From: Planctomycetes bacterium syqfu
GTDB taxonomy: Bacteria; Planctomycetota; Phycisphaerae; Phycisphaerales; Phycisphaeraceae
NCBI GenBank assembly: GCA_020974905.1
Contig: CP087563.1
Location: forward strand, 4,278,001 to 4,342,000
Reading direction: 5' to 3'
Length of the DNA stretch: 64,000 nucleotides
The position numbers were made by a program, and so were the translations under genes. Below are positions 25,656 through 35,220 of this stretch, one piece after another. Below the pieces are notes generated by a model. It worked only from the letters and a program-made list of their open reading frames with translations, did not search any database and was not told the origin of the DNA. Numbering within the stretch: the stretch's first letter is position 1; each line of letters begins with the position of its first letter.

Positions 25656-27443
25656 TCAGATTTCGTAACTCCAACCTTCGACATCATCCTGATCCATAAT
25701 CTCACGGGCATCAATTGAGCCATGGATTAATTCCTTGGCACGATCCAGGGCGCGCTGGGCGGAAGTGAAAATGCCATACGTCGTCGGGAAAACATTCTCC
25801 GGCGTGATGGTGTCGACCAGGCCGTACTGCTTCATGTCTTGCATCAAATCTTCACGGACACCGCAGAGCACCACGTGACGGTCCTTCTCACTCATCTGTC
25901 GGGCGAAGTCTTCCATCACCTGCATCACTGTCGAATCAATCGCCAGCGTACGCTTGAGTCGGAAGATGACCACGCGACAGGGACTTTGCTGAATGCGGGT
26001 TAAACGGGTTCGTAACTCATCAGCAACACCAAAGAACAAATCACCTTCCATCTGCAAAAACAGAACCTGACGATTGCCGGACTTCTCGCGCAGCGGTCTT
26101 TCGATAAAGGGGCCGGCACTGCTGCGGACCATCTCGGCGATATGCAGGTGACTGGAGCGTTGGATGAACTGGGTGAGGTTCAGGAAAATACCGACGAACA
26201 CGGCATAACTCAGCGGGATAAACAGCGTGGCCAAAAACGTGATCGCAAAGACCATCGCATCGGAGCGATTGGATCGCATGAGTCTGAAAAAGTGCTTGAA
26301 ATCAAGGAGTCCAAAGGCGATGACAAAGAGAATCGCAGCCAAGGATGCCATGGGAATGCAGGTCGCCCAACGGGAGAAAAGCAGGAAGATCGCAGCGACG
26401 AATAGCGCGTTGAATATCCCGGCATAACCCGTGGCGGCACCGGCGTAGTGATTCAGTGCTGAGCGAGCAAAGCTGCCCGAACCGGGAATGCATTGGAAGA
26501 AACTCGAAACGGTGTTGGTCATGCCCTGGCTGAAGAGTTCCTGGTTGGCATTGATCTGCTGACCGGTCTTGGTCGCGATGGTTTTACCGATGCTGTAGGC
26601 TTCGAGTAAACCCAATAACGCCAACGCCAACGCGCCACCAAAAAGTTGTTCCACCTCGGACATGGTTAACTGCGGGACCTGGAAAATGCGCATCGCTTGG
26701 GTTGCAGTCGGAAGCTCAGGCATCAACGGCAAGTCCGTCGGACCATAACCATTGACCGCAACAAAAACACCGGCCAACACCACAGCAAGCAGCGGCCCCG
26801 GTGCGAGTTTGGCGATCCTGCGCGCACCGATGACGATCACCAGACACCCCACGCCCACCATCACCGACAGCGGTTTGATCTCACCCAGGTGCGGTAAAAG
26901 TCGTTGGACAATCCCCACGATCCCCGGCCACTGTTCCTTGGACCGCTCCACGGAAAAGCCCAGGAGCCAATTGACCTGCCCAGCAGCAATGAGCACACCG
27001 GCGCCCGCGGTGAAACCAGTGATCACACTTTGACTGACAAAGCGCACCAATCCCCCCAGCCGCGCCACCGCCATGATCATCTGCATCAATCCCTTGAGCA
27101 AGGTCAGCGCGATGACCAGTTGGAGATAGAGTTCGGGTTGACCGCCAGCTAAGCGCGTCACAGTTGAAGCGACGAGCAGGCTTTGCGTGTTGGTCGGACC
27201 CAGTGACAGGAATTTTTGACTGTTGAAAAGCGAGCCAATGAAACACTGAATGATGACGGCATAGACGCCGTACTGCATCGGTACGTTGGCGATAAACGCG
27301 TAGGCCATCGCCTGAGGCAGCGCGACAACCGAGACGGTCAAGCCGGCAAGCAAATCGCGCCGGAGTTTACTGCCGTTGTACCCGCGCGTGGATTCCCAGA
27401 AGGGTTCAAACGGTCGGCGGATCCAATGAGCCAGTGATGCCAC
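25656..27443 (-). CDS. SulP-family anion transporter with STAS domain
   Basis: The 595-aa product begins at GTG 27443, preceded by AAAGGAG at 9-10 nt; an in-frame GTG further upstream lacks such a site. The membrane domain has the SulP start (LLAGLTVSVVALPQAMAYAF), LSLGPTNTQSLL and QGMTNTVSSFFQCIPGSGSF, with about 12-14 helices. The C-terminal STAS domain (about 450-560) contains VVIFRLKRTLAIDSTVMQVM, like anti-sigma-factor antagonists. SulP proteins move sulfate, bicarbonate or dicarboxylates, usually with sodium or protons; the substrate cannot be read from sequence. It converges with the unknown secreted protein gene with a gap of 7 bp. Confidence 0.92.
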   Translation of the reverse strand: MASLAHWIRRPFEPFWESTRGYNGSKLRRDLLAGLTVSVVALPQAMAYAFIANVPMQYGVYAVIIQCFIGSLFNSQKFLSLGPTNTQSLLVASTVTRLAGGQPELYLQLVIALTLLKGLMQMIMAVARLGGLVRFVSQSVITGFTAGAGVLIAAGQVNWLLGFSVERSKEQWPGIVGIVQRLLPHLGEIKPLSVMVGVGCLVIVIGARRIAKLAPGPLLAVVLAGVFVAVNGYGPTDLPLMPELPTATQAMRIFQVPQLTMSEVEQLFGGALALALLGLLEAYSIGKTIATKTGQQINANQELFSQGMTNTVSSFFQCIPGSGSFARSALNHYAGAATGYAGIFNALFVAAIFLLFSRWATCIPMASLAAILFVIAFGLLDFKHFFRLMRSNRSDAMVFAITFLATLFIPLSYAVFVGIFLNLTQFIQRSSHLHIAEMVRSSAGPFIERPLREKSGNRQVLFLQMEGDLFFGVADELRTRLTRIQQSPCRVVIFRLKRTLAIDSTVMQVMEDFARQMSEKDRHVVLCGVREDLMQDMKQYGLVDTITPENVFPTTYGIFTSAQRALDRAKELIHGSIDAREIMDQDDVEGWSYEI

Positions 27444-27557
27444 GCGCGTGTGCTCCTTTCGGCTAAGCCCACACACGATAGCGGCAAAGGGCGACCTAAT
27501 GCAAAGTCATCGTCAAAATGTCTGAAAAATCAGGCTTCATTTCGATTTCGCAAGCCA

Positions 27558-27718
27558 TTAGAGCAATTCAAATAAATAATCTCCACTTTACGTCACTCCC
27601 GCGAATGCGGGAGTCCAGTGACATCTGCAAGCGTCAACAGAATGCCACTGGATTCCCGCCTGCGCGGGAATGACGAAATAAGAGATGGCATGGAGTTTAA
27701 CGATTTGATGTGCTCTAA
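27558..27718 (-). repeat. dRS3-like repeat copy 2 with outer terminal inverted repeats
   Basis: The core (27591-27676) has AC-type then AT-type hairpins and so is the reverse orientation. It is bracketed by outer inverted repeats that start TTAGAGCA (27558-27585 and 27691-27718; 22 of 28 positions match). The outer sequence recurs on one side of copy 6 (45343-45370). The right-hand TTAGAGCA supplies the TAG stop codon of the GH36-like gene. Confidence 0.8.
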
Positions 27719-29725
27719 TCCGTCGATGTTTCATAGTGCATGAATCGGAAATCTGCTGGTGTTTCAAGGCTCAACGTCAATTGCCCATCAACCAATGCTC
27801 TATCGCGTGACTGCCCCGTCAACAAGTCCGTCAGCTTGAGTTTGGCATCATTGGGTAAACCCACCAACGCCCATTGGCCTTGTGCCTGGGGGCAATCCAG
27901 TTCGCGGAACAGTGTGAGATAGCCTGACTGTGATGAGGCATGATGACATTGAAAACCGGTGAAGCTACTGCCGTCAGGGCAATCACCGATGGGGTGCACC
28001 ATGCCGGCGAGCATGTCGGTGCGATGCTTCTTGTAGACTTTGAGTAAGTCCGCAACCGGTTTGCGGTCCGCCGGATCAAGCGTGTGTGTCTCCATGAAAA
28101 ACGTGGGCAGACTCATGAGCGTGATGGCGGTGCAGTAGGCAGCAGAATGCTCAGACGCATTGGATAGCACGGGGTCGGTGGCGCGTGGGTCCTGCACATC
28201 ACCCAGAATTTGCCGCAGATCAAGATAGGTGGCTAGCTCCCACAAATCGCGCAACACCATATGCGGACGATACACCACGTTCGGCGGGCACATCGGCTTG
28301 CGGTTGGCGTAGTAAATCGCGCCATACTCACGACCCAGAAAGTATCCCAAGCGCGGGTTAACTTCCGTGGTGTCCCAGTTCACACGCGTCTTGTGATCAG
28401 CATACAACGCAAACGCACGCACCTTGGCAAGCAGCGCATCGAGCTTCTGACGATTCGTACAATTCATGAAGTCGAGTTTGTACCACTGAAAACCAACCGC
28501 ATCGAACGACTTTTGCAGGTAAGGTAAATCAATGCATTCACCTGCACACCAAAGCCCAAGTTTCACGCCAAGCGGCTTTGGCTTTTTCAGTGACGGGCGA
28601 CCAGCCATCGGGGTAACGCTCGGCGCAGGGTTCCCAGTGATCGTAGCTGTTGCCTTGCCAACCATCGTCAATTTGCAAAAGGTCAATGCCCAACTCGGCG
28701 CAGGATTCAAGCTCTCGCAGGACGTTATCCTGACCGGCTGCATCACGGTGTTGCAGGTAACCAATACTGCTGCCCCACGTGTTGGCCTGGATGACCGCAT
28801 ACTGCTCACTCATCGGGAAACGCGCGTGGTCAAACTGCTTGAAGGCGATCTGTCGATCACGGTCAGTATCCGCATAGACGATGGTCCAATGCGCCCAGGC
28901 GGTGATGAATTTTTCACTTAAATCACAGGGAAAAATGCCCAACCCGATCGCTTCAAGACCCGCTGACTGTCGGCAGACAAAGACGCCACCATCAATGCCC
29001 GGCTGGTTCACACAGCGATGCGACTCCTTGAGTAACCCCAGACCTTCGCCATCAGTTTCAACGCACAAAGCATTGGCCCAATCGCAGGTCTCCAACTTGC
29101 CCAGCGGTCGGTCGGTGACGTGTTCTTTGAGTAATGACGTATAGGTGTCATTGCGATATTGGAGATTGTTGTAAAAGCCCCATGCCCGACGTTTGGCGGT
29201 CCCGAATGTCACCGGCAAAAACGCGGCGCGACGGTAACCACGATCAAGCAATGCCATCACGTTTGCTTGATCCGTATTCTCTTTGTGGTGAAGCGTGGTG
29301 TCCCATGCAAAGCCATCGAGAGTTCGCAAAGCCAACTGCACATGCACGCCCGGCACGTTGGGATACACCCGCACACAGAACCTGGCCTGCAGTTTTTCCG
29401 ACGGATAATCCATGAGCATCGTCACCAGTAAATGCTCCGAGGTAAAACCGTCATCGTCTGAGATTGTCATCGACACATCGTTTAAGACAGCTTCTGGATT
29501 TTCATCTCGAAGTGTGGGCAGTTGCCAGTCTGCGTGATGGGTTACGTTGGTGTTCTGCCAGGTGTAGCCGGTTGCAAGACGCGTGATGGATTGAGTGAGC
29601 AGTCCCTTACCCGTCCACTGCCATCTCCGACGGAGTTTGCCGGTGGAGATGGTCAGTTGGTTGTTTTCGAACGTTGCATCAGCTTGATCAAGCGAAAGGG
29701 TGATGGGTGTGGACAAGGCTGGCAT
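27715..29725 (-). pseudogene. GH36-like alpha-galactosidase-type glycoside hydrolase, frameshifted
   Basis: Two frames of one gene overlap. The N-terminal frame covers 28538-29725 (beta-sandwich domain, then AELGIDLLQIDDGWQG and CAERYPDGWSPVTEKAKA). It stops soon after 28575. The next frame continues the family sequence with KPLGVKLGLWCAGECID, GFQWYKLDFMNC (candidate nucleophile Asp) and the rest of the barrel to 27717. The shift lies in GCCAAAGCCGCTTGG near 28570-28582, as if one extra base were present. It could be a real mutation, a sequencing error or, less likely, +1 frameshifting. ATG 29725 follows GGAG at 8 nt; a hydrophobic stretch upstream in frame could instead be an out-of-place signal peptide. 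An AraC gene is divergent. Confidence 0.82.
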
Positions 29726-29845
29726 GGGTTGACTCCAAAGAACGAGAATTAAGGCCGGTAACAATATTTGGCATGATATCTTGCTAAATTCCAGATAAAT
29801 ACGGACAATTTGCGGTATCAATGTTACATTTTGTTGGATACCCTC

Positions 29846-30694
29846 ATGACCGTGCATCAACATCCCCAGGAGTCCGTCGCGTATGTCCATCAATCGCCAC
29901 CCAATGTGCGACTGCTCTTGGCGGGACATCGCCATGAACCCCAATACCGACAACCGATGGTGCTTGCGCGCCCACATCTGCTGCTGACCTGGATTGAATC
30001 GGGTCTCGGGATGGTGCGTGATCAGACGGATCATGCGCTGAAAACCGGTGACTGGTATGTGCTGTTTCCTGATGAAGTGCTCTGGGTCAGTACGGATGCG
30101 CAAAAGCCGATGTGCTATTTCTGGATGGGGATTGCATGTGATGATGCGCTGGGTTTGATGCGACAATGCAACCTTACGCCACAGGCGCGCATCAAGGCAA
30201 CGTCATCCGTTGGCAAAACGCGACAGCTATTTAAGCAACTCATCAAACACCTTTCATTGGATTCACCACAAACACAGATGATGGCTACAGGATGCATGTG
30301 GCAACTGTTGGGAATGCTGGGCGACAGCGCGTCATCGACGGACACATCTGCTAACTCAGCCGGCCCGCGACATGCGGTGGATCAAGCCTGCCAGATCATG
30401 CAGCATCAATACGTCCATGGCATTAATGTCTCTGAGGTCGCGGACATGATCGACATGGATCGCAGTCACTTGTCCACGCGGTTTAAGGCTGTCATGGGAT
30501 TGACGATGCACGATTACCTGACCCAGCTTCGGATCAGTCGCGCCCAACTGTTACTCCGACATTCAGACTTGACCGTCAATCAAGTAGCCCAGGCAGTGGG
30601 TTACCGGGAATACCGATCTTTTATCCGCTGCTTTGAACAACGCACCGGCCACACACCGCGCGGCTATGCGAACCACGCGCGCGGACAATCATGA
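29846..30694 (+). CDS. AraC-family transcriptional regulator
   Basis: The 282-aa protein has an N-terminal AraC-type sugar-binding cupin (about 20-110, with TGDWYVLFPDEVLWVS) and a C-terminal double HTH (about 185-278: GINVSEVADMIDMDRSHLST and LTVNQVAQAVGYREYRSFIR). ATG 29846 (MTVHQHPQES) is chosen; the in-frame TTG at 29810 is a poor alternative. Only 120 bp separate it from the divergent GH36-like gene, so it probably controls that gene and itself from the shared region. Confidence 0.92.
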   Translation: MTVHQHPQESVAYVHQSPPNVRLLLAGHRHEPQYRQPMVLARPHLLLTWIESGLGMVRDQTDHALKTGDWYVLFPDEVLWVSTDAQKPMCYFWMGIACDDALGLMRQCNLTPQARIKATSSVGKTRQLFKQLIKHLSLDSPQTQMMATGCMWQLLGMLGDSASSTDTSANSAGPRHAVDQACQIMQHQYVHGINVSEVADMIDMDRSHLSTRFKAVMGLTMHDYLTQLRISRAQLLLRHSDLTVNQVAQAVGYREYRSFIRCFEQRTGHTPRGYANHARGQS

Positions 30695-30838
30695 TCATTG
30701 TGATTTGTGTATGTCATGACATGATCAAGTCACTGCGGTGACACGACTTTGCCTTATACACACATTGCTTGAATCCAGCCCAGCTTATCAGTCGCTCAAT
30801 ATGAATGAATCAAATTGTATGGCATATTGTGCGATTTA

Positions 30839-30880
30839 TTTTTACGAAGATCACGAAGGACACGAAGACAAGACAGAAAG
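30839..30880. repeat. Single arm of the CGAAGGACA-unit repeat
   Basis: The sequence tacgaagatcacgaaggac continues with cacgaagacaagacagaa. It matches the arms at 6252-6401, including the CAAGACA end (TAAGACA in other copies), but no second arm is nearby. It lies 27 bp before the 3' end of the zinc-ribbon protein gene. Confidence 0.6.
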
Positions 30881-30906
30881 AGCGGTGCTCAAAGTAAGTG
30901 GTTGGC

Positions 30907-32430
30907 TTACTTGGCGATGTCGAGGCCAAAGCCCAGATCACTTGCAGCGGCTTTGAGTTTCTGCAGATCATCGAAATGAAAGCGAGCGCATTTGAAGGTG
31001 CCGTCTTCGGTCTTGACGCGGAGTCCGGCCATGGTGCCGTCGGCACGGATGATCAATTGGGCATTGGTGCCGAATTCGACCTGGCCCTGGCGATGGAATT
31101 TTTTGTAGATCAGTCGACGATCGGTGAGGACGACGCCGGCAAGGCCTTCGTCTTTCTTGGGCATGTCCGCATCGTTGATGAAGTAGCGGAACTTTTCACC
31201 ATCCAGGAAATGCGCCCAGACTTCAATGCGGCGACGGACGGTTTCATCCAGGCCGGTCCATTCGTCTTGCCAGAGGTGAGCCACATCACGTGAGAGCAGA
31301 TCGTACTCCCTGCCACAAACACCGTTGACATGTCGCAGCCAACGCAAAGCCATCGGTCCATCAGGGATGGTGACATGTGCCAGCAACGGACCTTCGCCCT
31401 TCTTGCTGGTGAAGCATTTGATGGACATGTTGGAATGATCAGTGCGGACGTAGTACGGGAACGGGAACCGGAAAGGTTCGGGGAGTTGTTCGATGACGCC
31501 CATGCGGGAAAGCATTTCCTTGCCGGTGATGGACTGGGTGAGTTTGGCTTCGTGTCCGGCTTCGATGTCATAGGCATTGCGAATCTCACCGCGCGCCTGA
31601 TCCAGAAACGCCAGCGGTCTGGCGATGAGTTTGGCGCGATCGGACTCGCCGGTAAAGGCACAGGCTAACGGCATGGAAAGTCGGAAGCCGTCGTGCTTGA
31701 GGAAGTTGCTGTTGAAGGTCAGTTCGACACCGCTTTGCGTGCACCTGGTCACCAGCAGATACGGGCGCGGCTCGGTCACCACCAACTCGGTGGGATAGGC
31801 ATCCTTGTGTGATTGGCGGGGCGCTTTGACCTGCTTGGGGGCGATGGTCTGATGCTGGGTTTCGGACGCTGCTTGAGCAGACTCAGGTGTCGAAACCGGC
31901 GCGGCATTGGACTGGGCAACGGGCGAAGGCTGCGATTGCGTGGGGGCGACGGTTGCGGTGTCGAGTGTTTTTTCCTGTGTCTGTGTGGGTGCACTTTGCA
32001 CGTTGGCGGCCGGCGCCAAAGGACGCTGCGGACTTTGCGGCGAAGCAGGTTGATCCACCGTGGCGGTACTCTGCGTGGACATGGCAGCCGCCGCCATGCT
32101 TGCAGCTTCCTCATGGGTCAACTGCTTGTGGGTTGCCATGATTTTTTCGATCTCGCGCGCGGTGGCATTACGCCGATGTTCCTCTTCGCGGGCACGACGG
32201 ATGGCTTCGTCTTTCAGACGCTGCTGCCATTCGTTGTCGATCTCTTCTGCCAGATCATCGATGTCATCCTCGATCCATGAGGATGCGGTCTGTTCTGCAA
32301 TCTCATCTTCCGTGGGAACCAAAAAGGTGGCATGACAGAGTGGACAGCGAGCAACATGACCCGCTGCTGAGATCGGCACAGTTAGAGTGGCCCGACACGC
32401 TGCGGTCGGACAGTGAACCTTCAGATCCAT
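30907..32430 (-). CDS. Zinc-ribbon protein with long Ala/Gln/Pro-rich linker, function unknown
   Basis: This 507-aa protein opens with an MJ0042-like zinc ribbon (C7 and C12 in HCPTAACRATL; C29 and C32 in RCPLCHATFLVP). An acidic coiled-coil segment (about 45-105, EWQQRLKDEAIRRAREEEHR) and a disordered Ala/Gln/Thr/Pro-rich linker (about 110-220) follow. The C-terminal 280 residues form a compact domain (YLLVTRCTQSGVELTFNSNF, LTDRRLIYKKFHRQGQVEF); the last part resembles PH-like or GRAM-like domains with a DRRLIY strand. Zinc ribbon plus linker is common in planctomycetal proteins. No membrane segment is visible. Confidence 0.8.
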   Translation of the reverse strand: MDLKVHCPTAACRATLTVPISAAGHVARCPLCHATFLVPTEDEIAEQTASSWIEDDIDDLAEEIDNEWQQRLKDEAIRRAREEEHRRNATAREIEKIMATHKQLTHEEAASMAAAAMSTQSTATVDQPASPQSPQRPLAPAANVQSAPTQTQEKTLDTATVAPTQSQPSPVAQSNAAPVSTPESAQAASETQHQTIAPKQVKAPRQSHKDAYPTELVVTEPRPYLLVTRCTQSGVELTFNSNFLKHDGFRLSMPLACAFTGESDRAKLIARPLAFLDQARGEIRNAYDIEAGHEAKLTQSITGKEMLSRMGVIEQLPEPFRFPFPYYVRTDHSNMSIKCFTSKKGEGPLLAHVTIPDGPMALRWLRHVNGVCGREYDLLSRDVAHLWQDEWTGLDETVRRRIEVWAHFLDGEKFRYFINDADMPKKDEGLAGVVLTDRRLIYKKFHRQGQVEFGTNAQLIIRADGTMAGLRVKTEDGTFKCARFHFDDLQKLKAAASDLGFGLDIAK

Positions 32431-32591
32431 CCGCCTTCCTCCATCCCCATCACAGGATTTCAGGCGATCTCTCCCAAATCTTCAAGTCAGAAATGCTTAC
32501 GTTAACTAACCAAATTCTAAACGAATCCAGATGATTAAACAATGGTTATTTTCATTGGAGACATCAAGTTAATGCCGCAACGGTGTTCAGG

Positions 32592-33212
32592 TCATAACGC
32601 TGTTGCCATGGAAACCAGTCGGCGGGCAAACGCGGTTTTGTCCATGGCATCCAGGGCCAGCGAACTGCCGTCGGCGGTGATCCACGTGGGGGAAATGTCC
32701 GGCGCATCCATCGTGGCTAACGGGTTGGCAACGATGGCGTCCACACCCTTGCGCTTCATCTTGGCGGTAGCGCGCTCGATGAGGACATCTGCATCTTCCA
32801 ACGCAAAGGCAACCACGCGCTGGTGCGTCTGTTTGGACTGGGCAGCCTGCTTGACCAGATCGGGCGTTGGCGTCAGATGCAGCATCATATCCTTGCCCCG
32901 TTCAAGCTTGCCGTCATGCCACTGATTGGGGCGATAGTCGGCCACGGCAGCAGCCATGATCAACAGATCGTGTGCCGGCCAGTGTTCAGCCAGCAACGCT
33001 TCAAGGTCACTGCAGGATTCAAACCGTTGAAGCAGAATCTCTTCATGCAGTCGGACATCACCGATGGGACCCAGCAGCAAGGTGACTTCATGCCCTGCTT
33101 CGATGGCAGCCTGCGCGATGGCCAGTCCCATCTTGCCACTGGATCGGTTGGACAGATAACGCACCCCATCAATGGGTTCACGCGTGGGTCCGGCTGTGAT
33201 GAGAATATGCAT
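32592..33212 (-). CDS. coaB: Phosphopantothenate-cysteine ligase (stand-alone CoaB domain)
   Basis: The 206-aa protein corresponds to the C-terminal half of CoaBC. It shows TAGPTREPIDGVRYLSNRSS (dimer and CTP-binding start), GLAIAQAAIEAGHEV, MAAAVADYRPNQ (the conserved Asn/Asp substrate region), the PTPDLVKQ segment and DAIVANPL. The enzyme joins 4'-phosphopantothenate and cysteine using CTP or ATP in coenzyme A synthesis. The flavin decarboxylase part (CoaC) is not fused and is not in the window, so the two activities are encoded separately here. Confidence 0.9.
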   Translation of the reverse strand: MHILITAGPTREPIDGVRYLSNRSSGKMGLAIAQAAIEAGHEVTLLLGPIGDVRLHEEILLQRFESCSDLEALLAEHWPAHDLLIMAAAVADYRPNQWHDGKLERGKDMMLHLTPTPDLVKQAAQSKQTHQRVVAFALEDADVLIERATAKMKRKGVDAIVANPLATMDAPDISPTWITADGSSLALDAMDKTAFARRLVSMATAL

Positions 33213-33235
33213 GGTGAAACTATTTTACACGGAGA

Positions 33236-33283
33236 TTTATTTTTTTACCGCAGAGGCAGAGCACACGGAGATTCAAGGCAAAG
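33236..33283. repeat. Decayed CACAGAG-unit repeat arm
   Basis: The stretch tttttttaccgcagaggcag followed by agcacacggagattcaagg has the T-run and ACCGCAGAG start of the elements at 43466 and 42289 but no convincing second arm. Confidence 0.5.
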
Positions 33284-33358
33284 AAGCATGCTGCGTTCCT
33301 GTTTAAAGACGACACATGACTGAGCATACGTTACGAATTTTCACAAGTACACAGATTG

Positions 33359-33452
33359 CGTCATTCCCGCGCCCCCGGAAGGCGGGAATCCAGTGGCATT
33401 GCGTTGACGCTTGCAGTTCTCACTGGACTCCCGCCTGCGCGGGAGTGACGAG
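33359..33452 (+). repeat. dRS3-like double-hairpin repeat, copy 3
   Basis: Forward orientation (AT-type then AC-type hairpin). The left hairpin carries a 7-nt insertion, giving GCGCCCCCGGAAGGCGGGA instead of GCGCAGGCGGGA; the inserted part completes the 10-mer CCCCCGGAAG (33372-33381). Confidence 0.85.
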
Positions 33453-33542
33453 AAAATGTGTTGCTTTAGAGAAGCAAAAACATCTCGTATTCAAACCTGT
33501 AATAACACTGCGATCTCAACGTCTCTACGATTAAATCCCATC

Positions 33543-34772
33543 TCACACCGTCAGCGCATCAGGCCCGATGGTGATGATCGTCATCGCGCCGGGGACGTTG
33601 GCTTTGACATATTCGTTGAGTTTATCCAGCGTCACGGCATCGACCTGGGCAATGAGCTGGTCCAACGTGCGGGGTTGGCCGAACGTGTGTTGATCCATGG
33701 CAATGGCCGACGCCCGGGCGCGGGTGGATTCACCTTGCATGACCAAACGGGTCTTCATGCCCACCATCGCGCGGTCGAACTCGTTTTGCTCGATACCTTC
33801 GGATAAGCGGACAAACTCGCCACGCATGACATCCAGCGTTTCCTGTGCACGCTGCGGGGTCGTACCTGCATAACCGAGCACCACGCCCATGAGTTTGTTG
33901 CTGGCATAGGTTCCGTAAACGGCATAGCAAAGCCCGCGCTTTTCACGGACTTCGGTAAACAGGCGACCACTCATGCCCCCTGAGAGCACGGCAATGGCAG
34001 CACGCTGGAGCATCGCCGCTTCTTCATCCGTCTCATCGACCGCGTCGTAGGCCATGCCGATGTGCACCTGCTGGGACTCGGCGGTGATGTGTTCATACCC
34101 CCGCGCCGGTTCGCCGGAGAGCTTGGCTTCGTCGCAGCTTCCCTGCCAATCACCAAGAAGCTGGCCAACCTTGGCTTTGAGATGTTCAAAGTCGAACTGG
34201 CCAGCGAAGGAAAGAATCGTGCCACCGGGGACGAAGGTTTTGTCCTTGTAGGCTTTGACTTGTTCGATGGTCATCTTCTCGATCGCGTCGATCTCACCGA
34301 ACGTGCAACGGTTCATGGGATAGCGGTAATGACGCTGACGCAGCGCGATGAACGTCTTTTGCTGCGGTTCGTCATCAAGGGCTTCGAGTCCCTGGATCGC
34401 AAGGTCCCGTGCAGGCTCAAGCGTTTCAGCGGTCAATGCAGGTTGTAAAACCATGTCAAAAAGCAGTGGCAGGGCGTCATCGAGCTTCGTGTGAATCATC
34501 GTTGCGTTGAGCCTGAGAAACAGACTGTCGACGGCGGTCACACGATCCAGCCCCAGGTCATCCATGGCATCGGAATGCTCGCGGGTTGCCATGGACTCCG
34601 TGCCACGGAACATCATGTCCGAAAGCAGCGTTGCCACACCGATCTGGTCATCGGGTTCGTAAGCGGTGCCTGCAGGCAGAAGCATGGTCATGGCCAGGGA
34701 TTGGGCGGATTCGATTTTCTCAGCCACAAGGACCAAGCCGTTATCAAAGCGGTGGGTTTGGATTTGATTCAT
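33543..34772 (-). CDS. M16-family peptidase-like protein lacking the zinc motif
   Basis: The 409-aa protein has the M16 double-domain build: DNGLVLVAEKIESAQSLAMT at the N-terminus and GGMSGRLFTEVREKRGLCYAVYG with the Arg/Tyr pair in the second half. The catalytic HxxEH, normally in A-HLLEHM-FKGT, reads ATLLSDMMFRGT here, so both His and the Glu are replaced. Such proteins often pair with a catalytic partner (like mitochondrial processing peptidase alpha) or act as chaperones. No active M16 gene is adjacent. No signal peptide is visible. Confidence 0.88.
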   Translation of the reverse strand: MNQIQTHRFDNGLVLVAEKIESAQSLAMTMLLPAGTAYEPDDQIGVATLLSDMMFRGTESMATREHSDAMDDLGLDRVTAVDSLFLRLNATMIHTKLDDALPLLFDMVLQPALTAETLEPARDLAIQGLEALDDEPQQKTFIALRQRHYRYPMNRCTFGEIDAIEKMTIEQVKAYKDKTFVPGGTILSFAGQFDFEHLKAKVGQLLGDWQGSCDEAKLSGEPARGYEHITAESQQVHIGMAYDAVDETDEEAAMLQRAAIAVLSGGMSGRLFTEVREKRGLCYAVYGTYASNKLMGVVLGYAGTTPQRAQETLDVMRGEFVRLSEGIEQNEFDRAMVGMKTRLVMQGESTRARASAIAMDQHTFGQPRTLDQLIAQVDAVTLDKLNEYVKANVPGAMTIITIGPDALTV

Positions 34773-35068
34773 AGACAGGTGATTGTAATGCAGATGCCGA
34801 TGGATGTCTTATTGTGGGGTGACGTGATCAAGGATGTGTTGAATGGTTGATGTGACTGTCGCATTGCAGCCCATCCACAAACGCTTACATGCAAATCGTT
34901 CATACATGACAAGGCACCAGCGTTGCGTCGCAACGCGGCTACTGAACCTGTTTTTTCAATAGCCGCATGCCGACTTGCATGCGCGTCGACACGCTCGTTG
35001 AACTGAACACGCACATGGTTCCAATAACCCACCATCTCTCAATCATCAAAAATTTTTCACTCACACCC

Positions 35069-35119
35069 TTGACTTTCGGAGCGTTCCGACAAAGAATGTT
35101 TTCTGTCGGAGCGATCCGA
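35069..35119 (+). promoter_or_regulatory. Promoter with two phased LacI-like operators
   Basis: TTGACT (35069-35074) and AAGAAT (35092-35097) are 17 bp apart. Two copies of the palindrome TCGGAnCGnTCCGA, with the central CG typical of LacI-family operators, lie at 35076-35089 (inside the spacer) and 35106-35119 (around the start of transcription). Their centres are exactly 30 bp apart, about three helical turns. The arrangement suits repression by the LacI-family protein encoded two genes downstream. Confidence 0.7.
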
Positions 35120-35220
35120 AACACGAGAAACAGGACAATCCCTAAAATCCGCACCAGACTCGGCAACATGAGCAAAATCGCACCGAGACCTGGCTTTAAC
35201 CGACCTGAAAAGGACGCGCG

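Noticed and set aside
27715-30166. Two separate overlapping genes in the GH36 region
   Set aside because: The two products are the halves of one family and join at a conserved segment, so a frameshifted single gene is the better reading.
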